Shown in pieces: positions 1-7,779 of a stretch of 64,000 nucleotides of DNA. Position numbers and translations under genes: made by a program. Origin of the DNA: Planctomycetota bacterium. Lineage in GTDB: Bacteria; Planctomycetota; UBA1135; GCA-002748355. How positions within the stretch are numbered: position 1 is the stretch's first letter; the number at the start of each line of letters is the position of its first letter. Location: contig JACKHW010000004.1 of NCBI GenBank assembly GCA_020638795.1, positions 62,001-126,000 of the forward strand, read 5' to 3'. Below the pieces are notes generated by a model, which had not been told where the DNA came from, made no database searches, and saw nothing but the letters and a program-made list of their open reading frames with translations.

Positions 1-195
1 GATGCGGTCGACCTCTTCGAGATCCCCGCTCTCCATGGCCTCGAACATGTTCGCCATGCGCTCGGGCCCGTCCTCCAACAACTGCTCGTACAGCTCCTTG
101 AGCACTTCCTTGTCGCCATCGTCCTCGAGATCGAAGATCTCTTCGAGGAGAGTCGTATCGGGCGTCGCGAGTGCTTCCGGGGACCAGTCAGCCAT
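1..195 (-). CDS. Hpt-like (histidine phosphotransfer) protein, N-terminal part only
   Basis: Runs off the left edge; 65 N-terminal residues are visible, starting ATG at 195. The visible part is acidic and helical, with EDDGDKEVLKELYEQLLED followed by a PERM...MESGDLEEVDRI stretch. This matches the first helices of Hpt domains, where the phosphorylated His would follow in an AHxLKG motif just beyond the edge, so the key residue cannot be seen. If correct, it shuttles phosphate between a hybrid sensor kinase and a response regulator in the cytoplasm. It starts 11 bp after the Mla lipoprotein gene and is probably the last gene of that operon seen here. The family call is inferred from spacing of acidic and Leu residues. 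Confidence 0.6.
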   Translation of the reverse strand, partial: MADWSPEALATPDTTLLEEIFDLEDDGDKEVLKELYEQLLEDGPERMANMFEAMESGDLEEVDRI

Positions 196-206
196 CGTGT
201 TCCTCA

Positions 207-842
207 TCATCGATCCGGTGCCGACCAGGCACCGGCCGTCTCTTCGGCAGACGCGAGGAAGATCCTGAAGGCATCGCCGAGTGCTCGGTGCAATCCGCGC
301 ACCAACGTGGCACCGTCCTCGCGTTGCAACGGGACCTTCGCTTCGACGCGCTTCTGCAGCAGGATTTCGCCCCGATCCTCACCGGAAAGGACGAATCCGA
401 CGGTGACCGCAGCCTGGCGCGTGCCGCCATCCCGCCATTCTTCGAAACCTTCGACCCGCCCACGAAGCACGAGCTGCGCCCGTGCCGCTTCGTGATCGTC
501 GACGACGGCGCGAAAGCGCTCGGACTCGAGGAGCCCGGACAAGATCGAGTTGGTCACGAGGGATCCGAGCGGCGCCGACCAGGACTCGGACGCTCGAACC
601 ACGATCCGCGCGTCCTCGAACTGCGTCTGCAAGTGCTCGGTTTGGAGGTGCGGGGCTACCTCGAAATCAGAGATGCGCAAGACGTACGGGATCCGGTGCG
701 TTGCGGGCTCGAGTTCGACGGGAGGCAACGTGTACCGCGCCGTCTCGACGATCGACACAGCCGAACACGAGGCGACGGCGAGGAGGCCGGTCCCTACGAG
801 AACGCGCCAGAAACCACGACGAAGATCGGAGTCGAACGACAT
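207..842 (-). CDS. ABC-transport auxiliary lipoprotein (PqiC/Mla-associated type)
   Basis: A 211-residue predicted lipoprotein. The signal peptide ends in a lipobox (VASC) with Cys26 as the lipidation site. The body resembles the small lipoproteins that accompany MCE/Mla systems (ABC_trans_aux family): a strand-rich stretch near RYTLPPVEL, then alternating strands and helices. Its ATG shares a base with the stop of the MCE gene (TGATG), so it is translationally coupled. An in-frame GTG one codon upstream is an alternative start. Expected role: an envelope partner of the MlaEFD complex in phospholipid transport. Family assignment rests on position, lipobox and size more than on a unique motif. 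Confidence 0.75.
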   Translation of the reverse strand: MSFDSDLRRGFWRVLVGTGLLAVASCSAVSIVETARYTLPPVELEPATHRIPYVLRISDFEVAPHLQTEHLQTQFEDARIVVRASESWSAPLGSLVTNSILSGLLESERFRAVVDDHEAARAQLVLRGRVEGFEEWRDGGTRQAAVTVGFVLSGEDRGEILLQKRVEAKVPLQREDGATLVRGLHRALGDAFRIFLASAEETAGAWSAPDR

Positions 843-1816
843 CACTCTCGGCCCTCCGGAGCGGCAGGCGGTGGATACGGTGGCGGCGCGTCGGACTTGC
901 GGTAGCCGAACAGCAAGGAATTCGGGGCGAGCTGCAGGATGCGCGCGAACTCCTGGAAGTCCCGCATCCCACTCGCGAGATTGGTCAACGCGGTTCGCAG
1001 CTCGGTGCGGTTCCCACGCAAGAACGTCTCGACTTCGCGACTCAAGCGAACGAGGTCGGGCAACGCGTCTTTCGCACGCTCGACGAAGGCAACCGCCTCG
1101 GCAACAGCTCGCCTCGCATCTTCGTCACCGACGAAGCGATCGAGACTGCCGGCAGCCCCGTTCAGACTAGCGAGCACACGACGCATGTCGGGCTCGAGCT
1201 TCTGGATCATCGCAAATGCGGCCTCGACGCCGGGAAGCGTCGTCTCGCGCAGGTGCGTGCTCGTCTCCCGAGCCTCGCGCAACAAGGCGACCGACTCGGT
1301 GATGATCGGAGATTCCTCGTCGAGGAGATCGCCGATGCGTTGCGCGACTCGCGAGAACTCACCGAAGATGTCCGTCATGTTGGAGATGACTTCGGGCATC
1401 GACTGGAGCACTTTCGCGCCAGGCGAGAGTTCGGCAGAGATCAGACCGTACTCGGGCAAGACCTCGCCCTTCTCGTTCCAACCCGTGAGTTCGATCGTGA
1501 CCTGACCCGTGACCCATGCGCGATCGAGACTCGCGACCGTCGACGCTTGGATCGGAGCCTTCGTCGGATCTACCGCGATCTCGACTTCGGTGCGCCCCGA
1601 CACGAATCGCATGTCACGCACGCGCCCGATCCGCACGCCCTGGAAGTTGACGGGCGAACCCGTGACCATTCCCTTCACCGTCTCCGAGAAGTGGATGAAG
1701 TAGCTCGTCTCCTTCTTCCCGATCCGCGAACCGATCGCGAACACGATGAGCGCGACGAACACGGCCGCGCTCCCGAGGACGAACAAACCCACGCGCACGT
1801 GGTCCTTGCGTTTCAT
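842..1816 (-). CDS. mlaD: MCE-domain protein (MlaD type)
   Basis: 324 residues. One N-terminal membrane helix (about residues 8-28) is followed by a single MCE domain (about 38-115), recognisable by GSPVNFQGVRIGRV and the WVTGQVTIELT end. A long helical C-terminal region (about 140-290) and a Pro-rich tail follow. MlaD-family proteins form a hexameric ring in the periplasm that binds lipid and sits on the MlaE/MlaF ABC transporter. It overlaps mlaF by ATGA and the downstream lipoprotein gene by TGATG. The C-terminal extension is longer than in E. coli MlaD and resembles single-MCE proteins of other phyla. Confidence 0.9.
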   Translation of the reverse strand: MKRKDHVRVGLFVLGSAAVFVALIVFAIGSRIGKKETSYFIHFSETVKGMVTGSPVNFQGVRIGRVRDMRFVSGRTEVEIAVDPTKAPIQASTVASLDRAWVTGQVTIELTGWNEKGEVLPEYGLISAELSPGAKVLQSMPEVISNMTDIFGEFSRVAQRIGDLLDEESPIITESVALLREARETSTHLRETTLPGVEAAFAMIQKLEPDMRRVLASLNGAAGSLDRFVGDEDARRAVAEAVAFVERAKDALPDLVRLSREVETFLRGNRTELRTALTNLASGMRDFQEFARILQLAPNSLLFGYRKSDAPPPYPPPAAPEGRE

Positions 1817-2658
1817 CGCAATGCTCCCTTTGCGAGATAGTCCGTGATGTCGACGCTGCGCGCTTCATCACGCGGCAATGCACGATGGATGAAGTCTTGC
1901 ACCCTCGCATCCGGATGCTGCTGCACGTCCTCGGGACGACCGTGTGCGAAGACGCGACCGTCGAAGAGCAACGCCATGCGATCGCCGATCGTGAACGCCG
2001 ACGCGATATCGTGTGTCACGACGACCATCGTGATGCCGAAGATCCGTGCGAGCTTGAGGATCAAGTTGTCGACGGCTGCCGCGGTGATCGGATCGAGACC
2101 TGCGGAGGGTTCGTCGAAGAAAACGAGTTCGGGATCGAGCGCGATCGCGCGCGCGATCGCAGCGCGCTTCTTCATCCCCCCCGAGAGATCCGAGGGTGCG
2201 CGATCCTTCGCATCGAGGAGCCCCACCATCTCGAGCTTCATCTGCGCCACTTCGACGATCAGATCGCGCGAGAGATGGGGAGCCGCCTCGGCGAGGGGAA
2301 GCGCGACGTTCTCGATGACGCTCATGCTGTTGAGCAGTGCGCCGTGTTGGAACGAGAAGCCCATGCGTCGCCTGATCGAATCGAGTTCGTCCTCGGGCAG
2401 GTCATAGAGGCTCTCACCTCCGATGCGCACGACACCGCTCGACGGGCGCAACATGCCCGACATGTGTCGCAGGAGCGTCGTCTTCCCACACCCGGACGGA
2501 CCGATGATCACGAAGATCTCACCACGACCGACGGTCATGTCGATGCCGTCCAGGACGACGTTGTCGCCGAAGCTCGTCGAGACACGTTCGACTTCGATCA
2601 GTGCTTCGACGTCGCCGGTGCCGGGATCCGCGGGGCGTTCGCGATGGAGAAACCGCAT
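1813..2658 (-). CDS. mlaF: Mla-type ABC transporter ATP-binding protein
   Basis: 281 residues. Complete ABC ATPase: Walker A GPSGCGKT, Q-loop near FSFQHGALL, signature LSGGM, Walker B LVFFDEP, D-loop SAGLDP and a switch His in VVTHD. The FQHGALLNSMSVIENVALPL stretch is typical of the MlaF group. It powers lipid movement by the MlaE permease on the cytoplasmic face. It starts 5 bp after mlaE and overlaps mlaD by 4 bp, so the three core subunits are one operon. The N-terminus carries about 20 extra residues before the ATPase core. Confidence 0.93.
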   Translation of the reverse strand: MRFLHRERPADPGTGDVEALIEVERVSTSFGDNVVLDGIDMTVGRGEIFVIIGPSGCGKTTLLRHMSGMLRPSSGVVRIGGESLYDLPEDELDSIRRRMGFSFQHGALLNSMSVIENVALPLAEAAPHLSRDLIVEVAQMKLEMVGLLDAKDRAPSDLSGGMKKRAAIARAIALDPELVFFDEPSAGLDPITAAAVDNLILKLARIFGITMVVVTHDIASAFTIGDRMALLFDGRVFAHGRPEDVQQHPDARVQDFIHRALPRDEARSVDITDYLAKGALR

Positions 2659-2663
2659 GCGAC

Positions 2664-3746
2664 TCAGCTCCCCACCCGCAAGACGATCACGAAGATCGCA
2701 TCGAACACGATGATCGCGAAGATCGATGCGACGACCGCGCGCGTCGTCGCGCGACCGACGCCTTCAGGACCACCTTCGACGTTGAGACCGAGCGCGCATC
2801 CGATGCTCGCGATCAACGTGCCGAACACGGACGCCTTGAACAGCCCGGACGCGAGATCGGCGAGTTTCAGCGATTCTTGCGTCCGCTCGAGATAGGCACC
2901 TGGATTGATCTCGACGACCGACACACCGAACAACATGCCCCCGGTCATCGCGACAGCGTCGAAGAGCACCGTCAGACACGGCGTCGCGAGGGCAAGCGCG
3001 ACCATCTTCGGCACGACGAGCCATGCGACGGGTTTGATGCCCATCTGTTCGAGCGCGTCGACCTCTTCGTTGATGACCATCGTTCCGATCTGCGCGGCGA
3101 TCGCGCTACCCGAACGGGCCGCAACGAGGATCGCCGTCATGAGCGGCCCGATTTCTCGGGTCACACTGACGGCGACCATGTCGGCGACGAAGAGTTCTGC
3201 CGCGAAGATGCGGAGCTGCAGCCACGCCTGCATCGCGAGGATCAGGCCGAGCAAGAACGCGATGAGACTGACGATCGGCATCGCGGAGGAACCGGCCTCC
3301 GAAACTTCGGCGATCGTGCGCGACACGCGGAACCGCTCCCCGGTCCACGGACCGAGAACGAGCGAACGAATGGCACGCACGAGCAAGACCGAGCTGTCCC
3401 GTGCGACGTGGAGCGTCGGCATGACGCCGCGTCCGATACGCTCGACGAAGCCGAGTTGTCGCTCGGGCTTGCACTCCTCGATCAGGTGACGCACCGAGAC
3501 GAGGCTGAAGTAGTCGAGCACCGGCTCGCTGATGCCCTCGAGTTCGACCGTCGTTCCGGTGCGCTTCGCTTCACGCAGCGCGGCCACGATGAGCGCCATC
3601 GCGGTGCTGTCGAATTCCCGCACGGCCGACAAGTCGATGCGCACCGCTGCATGGCCCCGCGCAACGGCAGCATCGAGCCGGTCGGCAATCGGCTGGACCG
3701 TGTCCCGGTCGAAGCGTTCGGGGATCTCGATCGTTACAGACGTCAC
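2664..3746 (-). CDS. mlaE: STAS domain-MlaE permease fusion
   Basis: 360 residues from a GTG start at 3746. Residues about 1-95 form a STAS-like domain with VRIDLSAVREFDSTAMALI, the spot where sulfate-transporter/anti-sigma antagonist domains carry Ser/Thr. The remainder is an MlaE/YrbE permease with RSGSAIAAQIGTM and VNEEVDALEQMGI-like motifs and about five membrane segments. Where MlaB and MlaE are separate, MlaB is a STAS protein, so this is an MlaB-MlaE fusion. Reading further upstream in frame gives low-complexity Arg-rich sequence, so GTG at 3746 is preferred. First gene of the operon; its promoter should lie in 3747-4119. Confidence 0.9.
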   Translation of the reverse strand: MTSVTIEIPERFDRDTVQPIADRLDAAVARGHAAVRIDLSAVREFDSTAMALIVAALREAKRTGTTVELEGISEPVLDYFSLVSVRHLIEECKPERQLGFVERIGRGVMPTLHVARDSSVLLVRAIRSLVLGPWTGERFRVSRTIAEVSEAGSSAMPIVSLIAFLLGLILAMQAWLQLRIFAAELFVADMVAVSVTREIGPLMTAILVAARSGSAIAAQIGTMVINEEVDALEQMGIKPVAWLVVPKMVALALATPCLTVLFDAVAMTGGMLFGVSVVEINPGAYLERTQESLKLADLASGLFKASVFGTLIASIGCALGLNVEGGPEGVGRATTRAVVASIFAIIVFDAIFVIVLRVGS

Positions 3747-4119
3747 GATGGCGAAACTACTCGCTCGGTGGAACCAGCGGCATAGCGGGGGGAAGGAAAC
3801 GAATCCGGATTCGCCGCACGCGTCGACGTGTGTGCGGATTTCGCAGACCGATCTCCAGGATCGAGATCGGCTCGCGGACGCGAAGAACCGTAGTCCACAC
3901 GCGGCTGGCACCCGAATTGCCATGCCGGGCCCTTCGGTATTCTGGCCACAACGGAGTCGCCCTGAACCAGCACTTCCGTGCCGTCCTTCCAGCCGCCACC
4001 GACCTCGTGGAGCGAACCGTGGTGCCCCCCACGGCCGGCCCGAAAGACGGAACGGGATTCGAACCAGTCCGCGTCGTATCGTCTCCGCCCGTCCCGCACG
4101 ATCCGAGCCCGAGAGGCCC
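3747..4119. other. 373-bp divergent intergenic region
   Basis: Separates the minus-strand mla operon from the plus-strand TPR genes and must hold promoters for both. I found no convincing gene. A weak plus-strand pair TTGCCA (3917) and TATTCT (3938) has only 15 bp between the boxes, so I do not call it a promoter. A tRNA T-loop-like GGTTCGAATC on the minus strand near 4056-4065 does not fold into a tRNA. Confidence 0.6.
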
Positions 4120-7100
4120 ATGGAATTGCAGCCCTTCCCTTTCGCATCGCCCCTCCTTCGCCCGGCACGCCGTGGTTGCACGACGGCATTCCTTCTCGCC
4201 ACGGTGGGCCTCGTCGCCTGCGGCAGCGCGCCCGAGCGACGTGGTTCGGCGCAATCCACGATCGACGAACCCGCCACGGCCGTCGATCAGGACGCAGCAG
4301 CACGCGATGCGCTGCGCGCGGCGCTCGCCAGCATGTTCGAGGGGCAGCCCGAAGACGCGCTCCGAAGCCTCGACCAGACATCCAAGTACCGCCATGCGCT
4401 GGATCCCGAGCTTCGAGGACAGCTCGAACTCGCGGTCGGGAAAGCGAATCTGGCGTTCGCGCGTCAGCGCATCGCGAGCGGCAACACGGGCATCGTCGTC
4501 AACGCGACGTATCTCGATGCCGAAGAGGCGTTCCGTCAAGCTGCTCGCGCGCTGCCGACCGATGCCGAGTCCCTTTGCCTCCTTTCGGAGACACAGGCCG
4601 AACAGAATCGTTTCGAGGACGCGGTCGCGAGCGCGACCAAGGCGATCGAGCGGCTCGGCAAGGACGAACGCCCGGACCGTACCGCAATGGCGAACGCCCT
4701 GGTGACGCGTTCCAAGTCCCGCATCTACCAACTCGCCGAGATGCGCGGAGACGCGTCGGAAGAACCCGACGAATCCACACTGCGCTTCGCGAACGAGATC
4801 CTGACGGACCTGTCCCAAGCCAAGAACCTCGACCCTCGAGCCACCGAGCCCTACCAACTCGCGGCCAACACGCATCGATGGATACTGCGCTTCGAAGACG
4901 CGATGCGCACGCTCGAGGACGCCGTCAGGGCGCAGCCCGGTCACAATCCGCATCATGAGGCGCTCCAAGGGCTGTACCTCGGTCAGAAGCGCGGCGAAGC
5001 CCTCGTCGGCTTCTACCGCAAGCTCGTTCGCGAGACCGAACCGGTCTCCGCGACGACGCTGTGGTGGCTCGGCAAGGCGCTCTATGCGCGCGCAGCCGAG
5101 GTCCGCGGCACCGGCGACCGCCGCCGCGCGGACGATCTCTATCGCGAATGCGAAGAGGCGTTCGCGCGGAGCAGCGAACTCGAGCCTTCCTTCACGGACA
5201 GCTCGACGCTCTATCGGGCACTCGCGGCCGTTTCGAGTGCGCGCATGGCCCTCGACGAAGGTGACGAAGCGACCGCCGTGCGCGAACTCGATCGTGCCTA
5301 CGAGATCACGCCTCGCATCGCCGATGTCGACGAGAACGGGTTCGATCGTTGGTTCGACAGCTTCAGCAAGTCCTATCGCGGCGGGATCTACGCGATCGGC
5401 GGTTTGCTGGTGGGTGGCGGCCAGCGACTCGACGAAGCCGTGGCCTACTTCCGCAAGATCACCGAACGGCACCCGGAATGGGGTCAGGCATGGAACAATC
5501 TCGGTCTCGTCGCGCGCGATCACGGCGTGCAACGAGAAGAGAACGGCGAGGCCGATGCCGCGCATGCACTGTACGAGGAGAGCTTCGCCGCGTATCAGAA
5601 GGCCGCTCACCTCGTTCCCGACGACGCACGAATTCAGAACGACACAGGACTGATGCTCATCTACCACCTCCACAAGGATCACGAGTACGCGATCTCGCAG
5701 TTCGAGAAGGCCATTCGAATCGGCACGGCTCAGCTCGAAGCCCTGCCCGAAGACGAATCGGACATCACGAAGGCCCGGCGGCGCGATCTCGAAGAGTCGA
5801 TCGGCGACGCCTGGGGCAACTGGGGTCTCGCCCTCGAACAACAGAAGGACTTCAAGGGCGCGATCGAGAAGTACCGCAAGTCGACCGAGTACTACCCCGG
5901 GGAACGACGCGTCGGCGCGAAGAAGGTCGTCGAACTCGAAGGCAAGACCGAGCGTGACGTACGCGAGAGTCGAGTCGACGATCGGAGCGCCCCCCGCCGG
6001 CACGCAGCGAGCCCGCTGACGACACTGGTCGCGAGCCTCGCGATCATGACGGGGCACGCGCTCGCGAATGCGAAGATCTCCGTTCAGGACGTCGACATCA
6101 AGGCGGCTCTCGAAGCACTCGATCAAGGGAACGCCGAAGCGGCACTCGGCATCGTCGAGCGTGGCATCGGCAAGAGCACGGACGCCGAGCGCTGGTATTG
6201 CGCAGGTCTTGGAAGCCTGCTGTTCGCGAAGAAGCAGATGGCGAGCAACGGTAGCGGTGTCGAGGCAAACCTCATCGACGCCATCGATCGCCTGAAGAAG
6301 GCGATCACGATCGCGGATGGCATGAAGGAGCCGGCGAAGCACCTCGGCAATCGCATCCACACGGCACCGGCGCGCTTCGCGATCGAAGCGATGAATCTCA
6401 AAGGAGACGCGGACGCAGCACTCGAACTCGGGAAGCGACAGCTCTCGCATCTCGATTCGCTCGGCATCGAGTTCGACAGCACCCAGCTCGCGTCGCTCTA
6501 CGGCCAGATCGCGGCTGCCGCGATCCGCGTCGCGACGACCGCCTACCAGAACGCGGACGAAGCGGCGCCCAAGGCCGCAGAGGACGCACGCGCGATGTAC
6601 GTACGCTTCGAGAAGGCGTGTGCCGCGCTCGATGGCACAACGAAAACCGCGATGGCAGACGACGTCTTCGCCACTGCGCGCGCGGCGGCGACCCTCGAAG
6701 AATGGGCGAAGCGCGGCGTCGCGGCATTGCGCCTCTGGGACCGCGCCGCGGCCCTCCTACCGGCAGACAGGCTCGGCGCGATCGCCGGCGAGCTTTCCGG
6801 CATCGCTTCCCGCACGTCGAGTGCCGAGACGGCAGCCTCGATCCTCGAGTCGTGGACGCGGGACGGCAAGGGCGACGCTGCGACGCTCGCCTGGTACGTC
6901 GGTTACGTCAAGATTCTGCGTGGCCACGAGTTTCGTGCCGGCGGCGAGAATGAGAAGGCGATCAAGGAATACGACGACGCGCGCAAGGACTTTCGCGCGG
7001 CGATGACGAAGAACTCCGGCTTCACCGCGAACTCGAAGTACATGATCGGCATGGCGCACGCCGCCGAAGGTGCTGCACTCAAGTCGGCAGAAAAGAGCGA

Positions 7101-7779
7101 CGACGCCATCGCCGCGTGGATGGAAGCGGTCAAGACGGACCCGCGGGTCGCGCTCCAGCCGGATGCGCTCGGTCAGTCCGCACAAGGTGGCATCATGCTC
7201 GAAGTCGACGAGCTCTATCGCGGCGGCAAGCTCGACGAAGCCGCGAAGCTCGCCGAGCGTTATCTCGCAGCGCTCGGTTCGGACGACAAGAACATCCTCA
7301 ACAACATCGGGTTCTTCTGGCGCGAGTTCGCGGGTCGTCAGAGCGGCACGGCTCGAACCAAGGCCTACGAAGCTTCGTGGAACGCGTACAAGCGTGCCGC
7401 CGCGCTCGCGTCCGACGACCCGCGCGTCCTCAACGATACGGCGTTGATCGACATCTACTACTTGAAGCGCTACCCGAAGGAGTCCGAGCAACTGCTGCGG
7501 CAAGCCATCAAGGCAGGTGAAGCCAAGATGGAAAACGATCCACCTCAGGACGAACGCGAGAAGAACGCGCTCGAGGAAGCGATCGGGGACGCCTACATGA
7601 ACCTCGGCGTGTTGTTCCTCGACGACGAGAAGCGATGGGACGAAGCTCAGGAAGTCCTCGAACGCAGCCTCGACTTCTACCCGCCGCAGCGCGCGTCGGC
7701 GCGCCACCTCGCGCGACTCGACGCGATGCGCAAGAAGAAGGGTGACGGCGACAACAAGGAAGGCGACGGCAAGAAATGA
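4120..7779 (+). CDS. TPR lipoprotein, apparent in-frame fusion of two secreted TPR precursors
   Basis: 1219 residues. The start ATG at 4120 gives a signal peptide with lipobox LVAC (Cys34). Residues about 50-610 are TPR-like helical repeats ending in a module with WNNLGLVARD, YQKAAHLVPDD and NDTGLMLIYHLHKD. At about residues 625-650 a second signal-peptide-like segment appears (RRH, then a hydrophobic stretch, then ALANA), followed by another TPR region that ends in the same module (LNNIGFFWRE, YKRAAALASDD, NDTALIDIYY). So the protein looks like two complete exported precursors joined without a stop. No enzyme motif is visible; TPRs imply a scaffold or binding role in the periplasm or at the outer membrane. 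Overlaps the next gene by ATGA. Confidence 0.8.
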   Translation: MELQPFPFASPLLRPARRGCTTAFLLATVGLVACGSAPERRGSAQSTIDEPATAVDQDAAARDALRAALASMFEGQPEDALRSLDQTSKYRHALDPELRGQLELAVGKANLAFARQRIASGNTGIVVNATYLDAEEAFRQAARALPTDAESLCLLSETQAEQNRFEDAVASATKAIERLGKDERPDRTAMANALVTRSKSRIYQLAEMRGDASEEPDESTLRFANEILTDLSQAKNLDPRATEPYQLAANTHRWILRFEDAMRTLEDAVRAQPGHNPHHEALQGLYLGQKRGEALVGFYRKLVRETEPVSATTLWWLGKALYARAAEVRGTGDRRRADDLYRECEEAFARSSELEPSFTDSSTLYRALAAVSSARMALDEGDEATAVRELDRAYEITPRIADVDENGFDRWFDSFSKSYRGGIYAIGGLLVGGGQRLDEAVAYFRKITERHPEWGQAWNNLGLVARDHGVQREENGEADAAHALYEESFAAYQKAAHLVPDDARIQNDTGLMLIYHLHKDHEYAISQFEKAIRIGTAQLEALPEDESDITKARRRDLEESIGDAWGNWGLALEQQKDFKGAIEKYRKSTEYYPGERRVGAKKVVELEGKTERDVRESRVDDRSAPRRHAASPLTTLVASLAIMTGHALANAKISVQDVDIKAALEALDQGNAEAALGIVERGIGKSTDAERWYCAGLGSLLFAKKQMASNGSGVEANLIDAIDRLKKAITIADGMKEPAKHLGNRIHTAPARFAIEAMNLKGDADAALELGKRQLSHLDSLGIEFDSTQLASLYGQIAAAAIRVATTAYQNADEAAPKAAEDARAMYVRFEKACAALDGTTKTAMADDVFATARAAATLEEWAKRGVAALRLWDRAAALLPADRLGAIAGELSGIASRTSSAETAASILESWTRDGKGDAATLAWYVGYVKILRGHEFRAGGENEKAIKEYDDARKDFRAAMTKNSGFTANSKYMIGMAHAAEGAALKSAEKSDDAIAAWMEAVKTDPRVALQPDALGQSAQGGIMLEVDELYRGGKLDEAAKLAERYLAALGSDDKNILNNIGFFWREFAGRQSGTARTKAYEASWNAYKRAAALASDDPRVLNDTALIDIYYLKRYPKESEQLLRQAIKAGEAKMENDPPQDEREKNALEEAIGDAYMNLGVLFLDDEKRWDEAQEVLERSLDFYPPQRASARHLARLDAMRKKKGDGDNKEGDGKK

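Noticed and set aside
3917..3943. Promoter TTGCCA/TATTCT before the TPR lipoprotein gene
   Set aside because: The spacing is only 15 bp and the -10 match is weak.
4045..4075. tRNA T-loop-like GGTTCGAATC on the minus strand
   Set aside because: The T stem has a mismatch, no matching acceptor strand or anticodon arm lies at the right distance, and there is no CCA-like end.
3747..4277. Longer N-terminus for the MlaE permease
   Set aside because: The in-frame upstream sequence is Arg/Gly-rich, has no STAS or membrane features and would overlap the start of the divergent TPR gene.
5954..5995. A single-base error in the C6 run explaining the fused TPR ORF
   Set aside because: Restoring a stop for the first half and a start at GTG 5954 for the second half needs two separate frame changes, so one simple indel does not explain it.
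3757..6450. Long minus-strand open frame opposite the TPR lipoprotein gene
   Set aside because: It is a mirror of the strongly biased plus-strand gene; its translation is Arg/Ala/Leu-rich with no recognisable domain, whereas the plus strand encodes a lipobox and TPRs.
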